This document shows, piece by piece, positions 23,930 to 34,246 of a stretch of 64,000 bases of DNA. Each line of letters begins with the position of its first letter. Within the stretch, counting starts at the first letter, position 1. A program made the position numbers and the translations under genes. This DNA comes from Cafeteria roenbergensis. Taxonomy: Eukaryota; Sar; Bigyra; Bicosoecida; Cafeteriaceae. The DNA is taken from contig VLTN01000088.1 in assembly GCA_008330645.1 (NCBI GenBank), positions 1 to 64,000 of the forward strand. The letters are read 5' to 3'. The notes beneath the pieces are model-generated. The model had not been told where the DNA came from and did no database searches. It saw only the letters and a list, made by a program, of their open reading frames with translations.

Positions 23930-24840
23930 GTGTCTGCGGGCGATCCCGGAGGGTCGTCACCCAGCCCAAGCGCGCCAGCAATTGCTTCCGCCAGCGCGTT
24001 CGCCGTCAGGCCTCCTTTGAGCACATGTGCCATCTTGCCCTCTGCCAGAGCAGGGATCAGCATCGGAGGACGCCCCGACGCCCCCGTGCGCCGCCACAAG
24101 GACGACATGAAGTCCGATGGCGACATTCCGAGCAGCGCTGTGAATTGCCCCGTCAGCGAGGAAGAGGGCTTCTTCTGCCGCCGCGGCTGCGCGGACGTTG
24201 CTTTTGTCGCCGGAGCGGACGGTGCCGCCGCCCACGCAGCGAGTGCTGCCTGGCGGGGCGCCGCCCGGCCTCGTCGTTCTGCCGTGGGCCGGGCCCGGCG
24301 CGCCTCCCGCCGGTCTGCATACCGGAGGACTCGGTCGTGAACCCGCGGACCCGAGCCCCGAAGGGCGGGTCGGGGCATGAGCTCTGCGTCTGGAAGAGCT
24401 TCGTCCAGCAGGAGCCGCAGCTCAGCTCCCTCTCCGTCCGCGGGGTCCACCAGCGCCACTGCCGTTGCCGCCAGGACAACGGCAAATGCGGCCGGGCCCA
24501 CTGGGATGCCTGCCGTTCGCCAGTCAAACGCCGAGGCGGCCACGGCTGTGACAGCTGCACGCAGCGCCGCCTCGGAATCCGATGCCCAGAGGTACTCCAG
24601 GGCTTCGACCGTCACTGACCACGGGTGCTCTTGGATCTCCTGCGCCAGCAGGTGTTTAGTCTTTGTCCGCTGCGCCGCCAGCGTTGCCAGCGCCGTGACG
24701 AACAAGTCCTGTACCCGCTTGATCGGGGGTGGCGCGCCCGCTGCTACCCAGGCAGCTGCCACAGCGTGCGCCGAGTTCTGCGCTAGTGGCAGTTTCGCGA
24801 CCGCCTCGTCCAGGGAAATGTCAAGGGGAGCCTCGTCCAT
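23881..24840 (-). CDS. Ngaro ORF1 (gag-like) protein
   Basis: The 319-residue product begins MDEAPLDISLDEAVAKLPLA and shares long blocks with the ORF1 of the right-hand element at 60653 (AVAAAWVAAGAP, HPWSVTVEALEYLWASD, VPVGPAAFAVVLAATA), so the two are homologous ORF1 proteins. The sequence is alanine-rich and helical with no zinc knuckle. In Ngaro elements ORF1 is presumed to coat the RNA. It is much shorter overall than the right-hand relative. It starts eight bases from the 5' repeat. Confidence 0.7.
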   Translation of the reverse strand: MDEAPLDISLDEAVAKLPLAQNSAHAVAAAWVAAGAPPPIKRVQDLFVTALATLAAQRTKTKHLLAQEIQEHPWSVTVEALEYLWASDSEAALRAAVTAVAASAFDWRTAGIPVGPAAFAVVLAATAVALVDPADGEGAELRLLLDEALPDAELMPRPALRGSGPRVHDRVLRYADRREARRARPTAERRGRAAPRQAALAAWAAAPSAPATKATSAQPRRQKKPSSSLTGQFTALLGMSPSDFMSSLWRRTGASGRPPMLIPALAEGKMAHVLKGGLTANALAEAIAGALGLGDDPPGSPADTWALLRQRLGLGFPEA

Positions 24841-24847
24841 AGCTCGG

Positions 24848-25192
24848 GGCGGGTCACGAATGCGGCTTTGCTCTCACACAACCTCAAAGCCGACCGCAAC
24901 GGGCCCTGGAGTGCTGTGCGAGCGTTCGCACGGCACGGCGGGCAAAGCGAAGCGCACGCTGCGCGCGCCTTGCCGGCGAGCTGCTTGTCTTGGCCGCCGA
25001 CGCAGGCGGGTAGACCAGAGCTCGGGACCCTCTGAGTTACGCCGAGGGCAGCCCCCAGCACGCTGTGGGGGAGCCGCGTAGCCCAAGAGAGTGTCGTGAC
25101 GATGCCAGATGGCTCGTCTGTTTTGTCGGGGTAGAATCTACGTCTGCGGACAAATATGAACCCAACCGGTTACCGAACAACCGCGGGATTGA
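24848..25192. repeat. Ngaro 5' repeat, inner copy
   Basis: About 340 bases beginning at GGCGGGTCACGAATGCGG, repeated with some divergence at 25193-25512 and, in the opposite direction, at 60327-60652. Confidence 0.75.
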
Positions 25193-25512
25193 CGGCGGGG
25201 CGGTCACGCATGCGGCTTTGCTCTCTCGCACAACCTCAAAGCCGACCGCAACGGGCCCTGGAGTGCTGTGCGAGCGTTCGCAAGGCACGGAAGGCAAAGC
25301 GAGGCGCACGCTGCGCGCGCCTTGCCCGAGAGCTTCTTGTCCTGGCCGCCGACGCAGGCGGGTAGACTAGAGCTCGGGACCCTCTGAGTCACGCCGGGGC
25401 AGCCCCATCACGCTGTGGGGAAGCCGCGTAGCCCAAGAGAATGTCGCGATGATGCCAGGTGGCACGAACTGACGGCTGCAAAAATCATGAGCCCACCGGC
25501 TTTCGAACATGT
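25193..25512. repeat. Ngaro 5' repeat, outer copy
   Basis: Second tandem copy of the 5' region. A doubled 5' end is not the standard Ngaro layout and may reflect a fragment of a second element or a template jump. Confidence 0.7.
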
Positions 25513-25794
25513 CCAAGCCTTGCCGTTGCCGTGATCCGTGACCAAGCTGACGCAAGGTTGGCACGGCTCTTCTGAATGCCAAGGTGAGCGCATCCCGGGG
25601 CGAGAGTGGAGCAGTTCAAGCGTCCCGCGGAGCCACTTGGATAGTTAGATGGGAGTCGCGTGAGCTCCGAGTGACTCAGCCGTCTCTGGCATACGACGAC
25701 GGCGCACACACGCGCTGCAGAGTCATGCGCGAGCGGAGCTGGCTCCTTCGACAGCCCAGGTCTTGCAATGAACAGCCCGATCTGTCCCCCTCTG
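25513..25794. other. Intergenic stretch, nothing recognised
   Basis: GC-rich DNA between the Ngaro 5' repeat and the TsaE-like gene; no frame or repeat that I can support. Confidence 0.5.
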
Positions 25795-26541
25795 CTACTG
25801 CGAAAGAGCTCGCATCGCGGTTTGCCGAGGCCAGGGAAGGCCGCTCCAGTAGTCGCCGTGGGTGCCTGTACTTCCCCACCACGACAGCTCAACATCACGG
25901 CCCGCGACCTGCACGCTGGCGGCCTCCGCTGCGGCCTTGGCTGCCGCTGCGAGGCCTGTCAGTCCGCCGGGCGACCTGGCCACCAGGGATTGCGCCGGCT
26001 GCACCGAAACCAGGAGGGCGCCGCCTGGCCCACAGCCGGCCCAGACAGCCGACCTGCTCAGGCCCTCCGGCCACTCGCAGAGGACAGCCCCGGATCGGAG
26101 TGCCGCGATGAACCCCATAGCCTCCAGGTCCGCCCCTGCGACCTCCGGCACGGCAGCAGCGTCGGGCCCGCGGGCTTGCGCGCCTGCGTCCGGCTCTGCC
26201 AGCGGCCCAGCTGTCCACGCGGGCATTGCCGCGCTTGCGTCAGGCGTGGACAAGTACAGCCTGTGTAGGTCCACGTGCAGGATACGCTCTGCCGCGGACG
26301 GGGTGGTCGTGGCAGCCCGCTGGGAGCCGTAGTCTTGGGCGAGCAAAAATGTTGGCGATGGCACGACAAGCTCCTCCTTCCCCACCGCCGCGCGCACAGC
26401 GGCCCTTGCGAACTCGCTCTTCCCTGCGCCGATGGGGCCGCGCAACAGAACGAGATGTCCCCGTTGCAGTCCGCGTCCAACAGCGCCGGCAACGGCCTGC
26501 AGCTGGTCCAGCCCGCAGTTCCGCCACAGTCGCGACCGCAT
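25795..26541 (-). CDS. TsaE/YjeE-like ATPase for tRNA threonylcarbamoyladenosine synthesis
   Basis: The product has the TsaE signature: LRGPIGAGKSEFARA (Walker A), SPTFLLAQDY, HVDLHRLYL, and a terminal strand with GAVLCEWPEGL holding the conserved Glu-Trp-Pro-Glu. In bacteria TsaE works with TsaB and TsaD to put threonylcarbamoyl on A37 of ANN-decoding tRNAs. A nuclear copy in a eukaryote is expected to act in an organelle, here the mitochondrion. ATG 26541 is the first methionine in the frame; a different frame just upstream (from 26764) begins with an arginine-rich, targeting-like stretch (MASPAACGLRATSRQSVARA), so an upstream exon with a targeting signal is possible but unproven. A 40-residue alanine/proline insertion lies after HVDLHRLYL. 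Confidence 0.72.
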   Translation of the reverse strand: MRSRLWRNCGLDQLQAVAGAVGRGLQRGHLVLLRGPIGAGKSEFARAAVRAAVGKEELVVPSPTFLLAQDYGSQRAATTTPSAAERILHVDLHRLYLSTPDASAAMPAWTAGPLAEPDAGAQARGPDAAAVPEVAGADLEAMGFIAALRSGAVLCEWPEGLSRSAVWAGCGPGGALLVSVQPAQSLVARSPGGLTGLAAAAKAAAEAASVQVAGRDVELSWWGSTGTHGDYWSGLPWPRQTAMRALSQ

Positions 26542-27068
26542 GCCGCACGTGCGCTCGCCTTGCTGCAAAGGCCACACCGAGGGTCTCCCCGGCCGAACAC
26601 TTTCGGTGACGCGGGACTTCCGCCGGGGTCGGCTCGTGCGTCAAGGGAGTGGCGCCCCCGTGGCAGCTGAGCAGGCAGAGCGCGCTCGCGCCACCGAGCC
26701 TGCAGGCGCGCGCGACGGACTGTCGTGAGGTCGCACGAAGGCCGCAAGCTGCCGGGCTTGCCAAGCCTCCTGCTCTCGCCGTGGCGGTGCGTCGTCTCGT
26801 CCCCCTAGCCGGCCTATCCGCCCGTCAGCTCGGCGCAACTTGCGTTGTTCGCGGCCAGCGGACGGGCAGCCGAGTTGGAGCGCCCCGACCGGTGACCTGC
26901 ACCGGAGCTTGCGCGTCCGGCGCGCAGTGTGCGCGTGATCCATGGCTCCGTTCGTCGCTCGCCACCCCGCCCACGCTGCGGTTGGGCAGCAGTGCAAAGC
27001 CTCGCACGCAAACAAAGCACGCGTCGCTCAGCTGCTTCGCTTGGCTTTGGGCCCAGGGCCGCGCGGAG
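26542..27068. other. Intergenic stretch
   Basis: Contains the possible upstream exon of the TsaE-like gene (26764 downward, minus strand). Nothing else recognised. Confidence 0.4.
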
Positions 27069-28527
27069 CTACACGGCCCCAGCAAAGGCCTCCCGCGCCG
27101 CGCTCGCTGCCGCCGCCTGCCTCGCCCCCTCGTCCGCCAGCTTTCCAAGCCGGGCGTGGATCACGCGCTCGTTGTGCTCCAGCGCGTCCCCCTTGGCAGC
27201 GTACCAGTCCACAAAGTCCATCGCAATGGCCAGGCGTGCCTCGTGCCTCCGGAGGGTCGCCTTGAGCTGTGCTATGGAAGTGCCCGACGCCTCAACGGAC
27301 GCCTTGGTGGCGCGGGTGTCGAGGGCCGCTCGCAGCGCAGCCACAGCGTCTTCGAGGGCCTCTCCGCGCTGGGTGGGCCAAGCCTCCCCCTTGGGCGCCA
27401 GATCGCTCAGCCTTGCCTCGATGTCGTCCACGCGGGGCGCCATGGCCGCCGCGGCTGCCTGGGCCGTGTCAAGCTGCGACTGCACGCTGGCTGCCAGCCG
27501 CGCCGTCCCAGCCCGCGCGGCCTCCGCCTCCACGTGTGCCTGTGCTCGTGTCGCGGCAAGGTCTCGCTGCAGGGCCGACAGCGCGCGCTGCAGTTCAGCT
27601 GTGCGATCAGCTGACGTCTTGTCCGCAAGGCCTGTGCTCACGCCCTCTAGGATCGTCGCCGTCTGTTCGCCCCGCTCAAGCTCCGCCCGCAGGCCGGCCT
27701 CGGCTGCCTGCACACGCCCCTGCAGCGCGTCCAGGTCGGTGCGCAGCCCGCGCAGCCTGGCATCCTCTTCCGCCACCACTGCAGCGGCAGCCTCCACCTC
27801 TGCGAGCACCGAAATGTCCGCCTTCCTTGCCATGGCTGCGTCCAGGCCATCGACCCGGCGCCGCGCAGACGAAACCGCCTGCTCCAGCCTGCGACATCGT
27901 GGGCAGCACACATGCATCGCCGCCCTCGGTCATTGCCGCTGGCAGGACCGCCCATCGCCCATCGCCCATCGGGCAGAGGGCGGAGGTGGGGGGAGGGGGC
28001 GCGTTGAGAGTCGGCATGGGGCTTGCAGTGCCCACCCACCCCGCTTCAACTCACGCCGCCACTGTCGTCTTGGACGCCTTGCTGGAATCCAGCGCGTCGT
28101 GCGCAACCGCCGCCTCGGCTCGCACCCGGGCGGCCAGCTCGTCCAGCGATGCTCTCGAGGCCGCGGCGTCAAGCCGACCCTCCAGCCTCGGCACAGCGGC
28201 GAGCAGCACCGAGATTGCGTTGCCCGGCGTCGCGTCCACTGGGTCTGGTCCCGCCGCCCGGGCAAGCAGCTCATCCAGGTGCGGCGTGTTCAAACTGCGC
28301 TCTGCTTTGGCCACGCGCGCCTCCACGGCCGCCACGCTCCTGATGGCCGCCTCGCGCAAGCTTGCCATGTCTTCCATTGTGGGCCTCCGTGCCAGCTCGC
28401 CGCGCAGGCTCTCAATCTCGGCCTGCTGGCGGTCGACGGTTGCAGCAAGCGAGGCCAGCGCCTGCTCGACGCGCGACGCGCCCAGCGACAGCCCGGGGGA
28501 GGCGTCCCGCCCGTGCGCACCTGCCAT
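27069..28527 (-). CDS. Two-exon coiled-coil protein
   Basis: Two frames belong together. Exon A runs from 28527 or further upstream to 28055 (VEQALASLAATVDRQQAEIE), and exon B from 27888 to the stop at 27069 (LEQAVSSARRRVDGLDAAMA). Between them is a 166-base intron with a perfect GTGAGT donor at 28054 and a CGCAG acceptor ending at 27889; the phase fits exactly, giving an alanine codon across the junction. Both exons are heptad-rich coiled coil with short non-helical breaks. No other domain was recognised. The ATG at 28527 lies within TTTTGCATGGCAG, which looks like another acceptor, so a further 5' exon toward 28780 is likely. A structural or tethering role is only a guess. Confidence 0.6.
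27889..28054 (-). other. Spliceosomal intron of the coiled-coil gene
   Basis: GTGAGT donor, CGCAG acceptor, 166 bases, phase 2. It contains a short ATGGGCG tandem repeat near 27950-27975. Confidence 0.65.
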
Positions 28528-28785
28528 GCAAAACGAAGCAAGGAGCGGCTACCGGGGACACAGCGCGCCAAGCCCGTGCCGCCAGGCTCCTGTCGCAGGC
28601 GACGGGCGTGCGCCTTGCCGTCGCAGGCGTCTGCCATGTTCCGCGCGCTGCAGAGCCGGGCGACGGCTTGTGCTGACGCCCCATGACTGGGCGCGAAGGC
28701 GCGCTCGCAGACCGCAGAGGCACAGCGCGGAGCCGCCTTTCGTGCGGCGGCTGAGGTCTTCGCTGCTCGCATCGCGCTCTTGCCG

Positions 28786-29979
28786 ATGATGCTCCGTTCC
28801 GCGGCCCTCGCGGGCGCGCGCGTCGGCGCGCGGCGCGCGAGCTCCTCGTCCGCAGCCGGCAGGGTGAGGCATGCCCCCAACCCGCCCCCTGGGGCCCCGA
28901 AGCGCGAGTTCTTCCTTCGGAGCATGGAGGGCTACAGCCTGCTGGGCGCCCTCGCCGTCGGCGGGGGAGTTTTCTTCTACAAGCGCCGCGCAGCCGCCCG
29001 TTCGGTGGACGCCGAGCCGGCCGCTGGCGCAGCCGCCCCCACCGCCGCAGACGTGACGTCCGCCCCCGAGGCGGGCAGCCCCAGCGAAGGCGTTGCAACC
29101 TATGCCCCGGAGCCGCGTACGGGCTTCTGCAAGCCCCAGCCTCTGCTGTGCGTGCCGCCCGCACAGCGGCCCAAGGGTGTTGCGGCCGCGCCTGCCCAGC
29201 CCGCCGGCGACGAACCGGCCGCCCCCGGCGTCTACCTGTCCTCCGTCAGCCTGTCGCTGTCCACGTGGGGTGGAGCTCTCCCAGACCTCCTCGTCAACGC
29301 CCTCCGTGTCCACGGAGAATCCGCCAGCGCCGCCGCCAGCGCCGCCGCCGCCGCTGACGACGGCGGCGACGACGACGTCAGCGCAGCCGCCTCGCTTGCA
29401 GCCGTGAGGCGCGACCTGTGGACCGAGCTGGCCACCGCCGCGGACGGCGCGGTGGAGCCCATGCTGGCGGTGGAGAGTCGGGGTGCGGCCGACGAGCCGC
29501 AGGCAGGCGCAGGCGTCGGCGCCGGCGCGGTCTCAACTGCAACTGCAACTGCAACTGTGTCGGCCCGTCCGCACGCTGTCTTCGTTGTGGCAGGGTCCAG
29601 CCCGGAGGACACGGCAAGCAGAGCCGCATCGCTCGAAACCGCGCTTCGCACTTCACTCGGGTACTGGGCGGTGGCTGCTACCTCGGTGAAGCCGCTGGGG
29701 AGGCTGCATGACGCAGCGCCGTCTGCGGTTTCGCGTGCAGGAGTGGCGTTCCTTGCGGAAGTGGCTCCGGCGTCCGTGGCCGACGCCGTGGCATCTCACG
29801 GCTGCGCCAGCCTTGCGACGTCGTCTCCTGGCTCTGCCGCAGCGTCTTGGGGGCTGCTTGTGTCCCCTGTGCCGTCGGCTGCCGTTGCCAGTGCGGACGG
29901 CCAGGTCATGTCTGCTGAAGCAGAGTGGGTGGTGCCATCGTCGGGGCAGCTGTCTGCGCTGCTTGCCGACAGAGCGTAG
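28786..29979 (+). CDS. Putative mitochondrial membrane protein, unknown function
   Basis: The frame codes for about 397 residues. It begins MLRSAALAGARVGARRASSS, an arginine/serine-rich amphipathic stretch typical of mitochondrial targeting, followed by one hydrophobic segment, YSLLGALAVGGGVFFYKRR (about residues 48-66), which would anchor it in the inner membrane. The rest is alanine-rich with low-complexity stretches, including an (AT)n run encoded by a CAACTG hexamer repeat at about 29537-29560. No catalytic motif was recognised. The 5' end faces the coiled-coil gene, so the two share a promoter region near 28550-28780. The first of two adjacent ATGs (28786, 28789) is assumed. Confidence 0.55.
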   Translation: MMLRSAALAGARVGARRASSSSAAGRVRHAPNPPPGAPKREFFLRSMEGYSLLGALAVGGGVFFYKRRAAARSVDAEPAAGAAAPTAADVTSAPEAGSPSEGVATYAPEPRTGFCKPQPLLCVPPAQRPKGVAAAPAQPAGDEPAAPGVYLSSVSLSLSTWGGALPDLLVNALRVHGESASAAASAAAAADDGGDDDVSAAASLAAVRRDLWTELATAADGAVEPMLAVESRGAADEPQAGAGVGAGAVSTATATATVSARPHAVFVVAGSSPEDTASRAASLETALRTSLGYWAVAATSVKPLGRLHDAAPSAVSRAGVAFLAEVAPASVADAVASHGCASLATSSPGSAAASWGLLVSPVPSAAVASADGQVMSAEAEWVVPSSGQLSALLADRA

Positions 29980-30093
29980 ACTGAGTGGTGATGGCACGGT
30001 GACCCGTTCTTCGCTCGCCGTGCAAGAGCCGCGGGCAAAAAGCCTACGAACAAACTTGCACTTCTTCGAGAAGCCTCGACCCTACACATCGCG

Positions 30094-30380
30094 CCCGGGC
30101 CCGCTCTGCCTCACGGCAAGCGCGGGCCACCCGACCCGCTCGCAAGCTCGCCCTCTGGGCGGGCACACCGGTTCGAGCCCGCCTGGGACTCGCCGGCCGT
30201 TCCCCATACCCGCCGCACGCACGCGCCCCGAGTGGTGTGTGTGTGTGTGTGTGTGCTCGATTCGATCGTTTGATGGCTCAGAGGGCGACCCCGTGTGGTC
30301 CCCGCCGCGCCGAACCTTGGCCATTTGGCCAACGCCGGCCTTTCACTCGCACGCGGCCTCTCAACGACCACACAGGTCAG
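30094..30380 (+). repeat. SINE-like repeat with tRNA promoter boxes, copy 1
   Basis: About 290 bases shared with 32258-32555 in the opposite direction. It contains a canonical RNA polymerase III B box, GGTTCGAGCCC (30170-30180), an A-box-like ACGGCAAGCGCGGG (30113-30126), a GT microsatellite (30238-30255), and ends CACACAGGTCAG. This is the layout of a tRNA-derived SINE. Confidence 0.7.
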
Positions 30381-30879
30381 TATAGGCTCCTCGGGCCAGG
30401 CCTGAGAACGCGCGCCCTGCGGCACCGATCCGCAGTCTTGTCGGCTGGGGGCAAGCAGTCGTGCCCTCGCTGCGCCTGAGCCACGGGTCAGACGCGGGGC
30501 GGTCTCATGGTGCCGACCCAGCAGTTGGCAGCTCGCGCCCATTCTGCAGAGCTGGCGGCTGCGGCGGAGCAAATGCTCGCATCATGCTGGCGCGGCGCAA
30601 ACCGGCAAGCCGAACCTGTGGATCTCGGGTCTCTCCGTCTCGACCACGCCCCGCGCCCGTGCATTCGTGTCGGCTGGCCTGGCCTGGGCCCCGCACGGCC
30701 CCGGTCTCCGCAAGCTGCTCGCCGATGCCTATGATCTCGCGCCGCTGCCGGTGCTCTGCATTGCTGCTTGCACTGGCGCACGCGGCAACTGAGTGGCCCA
30801 CTTTTTGCAGGCGGGAGCGCCTGTCTGTGGCGCGTTCAGCCTTCACAGCCCCCCACCCATCGCGCCGCAGCGACAGAGC

Positions 30880-32245
30880 ATGGCCGCTGCTGCCACGACT
30901 GAGGACAAGCTGCTGAGAGCCCTGGCGGATGCCTGTGCCAGCGGCAACACAGCCGAAGTCAGCAGGCTGCTGAGCGCAGGAGCGCCGGTGAACGGGAAGC
31001 TGCCAGGAACTGTGAGCGCGGTTGGTGACGAGCGTCGAGTTGTGCCCTTGCGAGGCTTGGAGCCGGCATGCGGGCAGCAGAAAGCAAAGGCAGGTCTTAT
31101 TGCTCGCGGAGGGGAGCAGGCCGCAACTGTCTGGACAGGGCGGGGGATATTGTTCTGCTGGCGCGTCACCGGTGGGCGTCGTGGTCGATGTGCAGTGAAT
31201 GCGTGCGAGGCTGAGGTTGCGTGTCTCCGCAGAATGAGAGCACGTCGCTACTTTGCGCATCTGAGCACGGCCGCGCGGACATCGTGCGGATGCTGCTCGA
31301 CCGCGGCGCCAACGTGGATGCCATCAATTGCGTGAGTCAGCCAGTGAGCCCGCATGCCTCGTCGAGCCACCGCCATCCCTGCATGGGGCAGCCGGGTCCA
31401 GGCCACTGCCGATCGAGCGTGGCCGGGCGAGGTGGCCTGCTGGGTGGCTGGCCGGGGCATTGCGGTCGGGCACTCGTGCGGTGATGCGCGTTGGGCTGAG
31501 GCTTCGCGTCACTGCAGGGTGGGAGCACGGCGCTGACGATGGCCTCTTGGTGGGGCCACTTGGACATCGTGCGTCTGCTGCTCGACCGCGGCGCCAACGT
31601 GGATGCTGCCGGTCGCGTGAGTCGCCCCCGTTGCCTAGCCGTGCCTTTGCTGTGTATGCACGGGGCAACCGTGTACATGCACCGCCGGATCGAGCGTGGC
31701 CGGGTGAGCCGACGTGCTGGGTGGGTGGTCGGGGCGGCGCGGGTGGCTGTCCGGAGGGCCGACTTGCGGTGATGCTCGCGACGCTGGAGATGGCAAGGCA
31801 TCGCAGGCCGACAGCACTGCGCTGAACTGGGCCTCTTGGCGGGGCCATGTGGACATCGTGCGTCTGCTGCTCGACCGTGGCGCCACTGTGAATCGTGGCG
31901 GTTTCGTGAGTCAGACGAGCCGCGGTGCAGGGAAGGTGTGTGTCGTTGACATTGTTCGCATCTGTCTTCCTCTCGCCCAAGGGCTTGCTCTCATCTCGCA
32001 ATGAGCCGCACAGCCAGCATCCGAGTCTTGCCCGTGCCGCAGAACTGGCTGAACATCCTTCAGTATTGGCCCGGGAAAAAGTGCCTGGCGCTGCTCCGCG
32101 ACTCCGAGCGCCTTCAGCGGTGGCACCGACGCCACTCCCTCGTCACTTGGGGTCACGCAGCCGACAAGCAGAGAGGCTGAGGCCGCTCCAGGACAGCGAT
32201 GCGTTGCGCACGGAAGCGTTGCACTTGAGGTGGGAAGTGTTATGA
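30880..32245 (+). CDS. Ankyrin-repeat gene built from duplicated 99-base exons
   Basis: Exon 1 (30880-31011) begins MAAAATTEDKLLRALADACA. Exons 2 (31233-31331), 3 (31518-31616) and 4 (31807-31905) are each exactly 99 bases, 33 codons, and each codes for one ankyrin repeat (HGRADIVRMLLDRGANVDA, WGHLDIVRLLLDRGANVDA, RGHVDIVRLLLDRGATVNR). All introns are phase 0, begin GTGAG and end CAG. Introns 2 and 3 also resemble each other (GATCGAGCGTGGCCGGG), so exon and intron were copied together. The last exon is uncertain; my best guess is 31982-32245, which keeps the frame to a stop. Ankyrin repeats bind proteins; the partner is unknown. A SINE copy lies 12 bases after the proposed stop. Confidence 0.65.
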
Positions 32246-32257
32246 GTCACAACTTTG

Positions 32258-32555
32258 CTGACCTGTGTGGGCGTTGAGAGGCCGCGTACTGTTGAAGAAC
32301 TGGTGTTGACCCAAATGGCTAAAGCTCGGCGCGGCGGGGACCACACGGGGTCGCCCGAGGGACGGGAGGGAGGGGTCAAACGATCGAATCGGGCACACAC
32401 ACACACACACCACTCGGGGCGCGTGCGTGAGGCGGGTACGGGTACGGGTGCGGCCGGTGAGCCCCGCTTGGTCTCGAACCGGTGTGCCCGCCCAGAGGGC
32501 GAGCTTGCGAGCGGGTTGGATGGTCCGCGTCTGCCGTGGGGGCAGAGCGGGCCTG
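32258..32555 (-). repeat. SINE-like repeat with tRNA promoter boxes, copy 2
   Basis: Reverse-strand copy of 30094-30380. The B box reads GGTTCGAGACC on the minus strand (32470-32480), and the GT/CA microsatellite lies at 32396-32411. It lies next to the 3' end of the ankyrin gene. Confidence 0.7.
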
Positions 32556-33115
32556 GGGTTGCCCTGTCTTGAGGGCGGCGGCCGCTCAACTCGAGGGGAC
32601 AGCAGCAAAAGAATTACACTACAAACAAGGCGTGGCCGCGCATTGGCAGATATGACTCTGGCGCATCGCATGCTCGTCACGCACCTGCAAGAGGACGAAC
32701 ATAGCGACCACTCGCGTCTCCCGCCGACTTGTTCGCAGCAGCGTCCGAAACGCGCACGTTCCCGCTGCGCGTACAAGCCGGAGCTGCGTTGGCTGTCAGC
32801 CGCTCGGCCTGCAGAGAGCACAACGCGCACGCATGCTCGGCGTCAAGGCATGCACCAGAGCCAAGGCCGAGGCGACTGCGCGTTGTCGGAGCGAGTTTGC
32901 ACAAGCTGTTTGTGTGCCGCCGTGTGTGTGCGGAGGGCCAGGACACCGAACCGCAGCCGGCGCGCGGGGCGGCACGCACGGCCGTTGCGGGCGTAGGTCG
33001 GTCACGCAGCACCCTTTCGCATTCACAGCTGGCCGCGGACCGCACCCCCTCCCCCCCACACACAACTTCTCACCTCGCCGTCGCATCCCCTGGTCTGCTT
33101 AGTCTCGGCCGCAGT
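32556..33115. other. Intergenic stretch, nothing recognised
   Basis: Between the SINE and the 3' end of the dynein gene. GC-rich, with no supported gene; it probably holds the dynein 3' untranslated region. Confidence 0.45.
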
Positions 33116-34194
33116 TCAAACCAGGGTTTGCGTTGCTGGCTTGGATCCCGGGAACCACACGGCGAGCGCTGCCCCCCTGAGGGACGCGGTGTCTCCCACC
33201 CACGCCCCCGGCACGGCCGGCACCACTGCTTGGGCAAGGTGCCGCCGCCGCGACGTCGTCGTGTACAGCGGCAGCGTCACCGACTCGGCGTCTGACCCGT
33301 CGCTGTGGTCGAGCGACCACTGCACTTCCACAGTGCCCAGCCCGAGGGCAGAGGCCGACTCCGACGGCGTGGCAGCCCCCCGGTCGGCCGACCATGCGAA
33401 CCCTTCCGCTGCCAGCCCCGCCAGCAGGAGCCGGTGGCGGCGACCACCACTCCGCGGCTGCGACGATGGGTCGGCTGCGGGGTGTCGGACGGCCAGCTTG
33501 AGGGACGCCAGAGGGCAGCCGAGCGAAGCAGCGGTGATCTGCCGCAGCCCCTGCAACACGGCTTCAGGCTGCACCAGCCCTCCCAGCCACAGGGCAGGCC
33601 GCCCGCCAGTGGCACTGCCGCCGCCGCCGCCGGTGCTGCTGCCGCTGCTGGCTGCACCTCCCACCAGTGAGGCCGCGCCCCCCGCTGCCGTGATGTCCGC
33701 CTGATGGGCGCAGCGCTGCACAAGCCACGTCAGCAGCGTGTGGGGCGACGCCGCCGCCTCCGCCGGGGCGTTGGCCGTGGCCGCCCACGCCGGCGGGCAG
33801 GTTCCGGCGCGAAGGCTCACGCACTCCGACTCGGTCTCCGACGTCAGCACGCTCTGCCCGCTGGCCCAGGCTCCACACTCTTGCAGCCGGCGCTGCAGCG
33901 CCCGGGCGGCGGTCAGGGCCCCGTCCGCCTCGGAAGCCAGCGCCCGCCGCAGAGGCTCCAGCTCTTCGACAGCATCGCCGGCGCCAGGGGGGCCGGCGGA
34001 TTTGGCGGCCGACACGGCAGCGGCGAGGGAGTCCACAGCTTCCGCCAGCGACCCGGCATGACGGGAGGCCACAGCAGCCATCACGACCCTGTCAGCGGCT
34101 CTGCCAAGCCCAGTCGCAGCCACAAACGTCCCCTTCGCGACACTTTCGCTCGCGTCGGCAGCGCCGTCAGCTCCCGCCGAGGCGGCGCCACCAG

Positions 34195-34246
<52 letters not shown>

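Larger units (their letters stand above)
20368..25512 (-). mobile_element. Ngaro-type tyrosine-recombinase retrotransposon, minus strand
   Basis: The element reads right to left: doubled 5' repeat (24848-25512), ORF1, reverse transcriptase with RNase H, and a tyrosine recombinase. The absence of an rve integrase and of LTRs, together with the tyrosine recombinase, places it in the DIRS/Ngaro group. Its 3' side stops about 30 bases after the recombinase region, where the virophage tip begins, so its 3' terminal repeats are not seen here. It looks nearly whole otherwise, with about one break in the recombinase region. Age is probably recent to moderate. Confidence 0.85.

Noticed and set aside
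26929-28686. 585-codon plus-strand frame opposite the coiled-coil gene
   Set aside because: The minus-strand frames have heptads and a well-formed intron; the plus-strand frame crosses both exons and the intron and has no domain.
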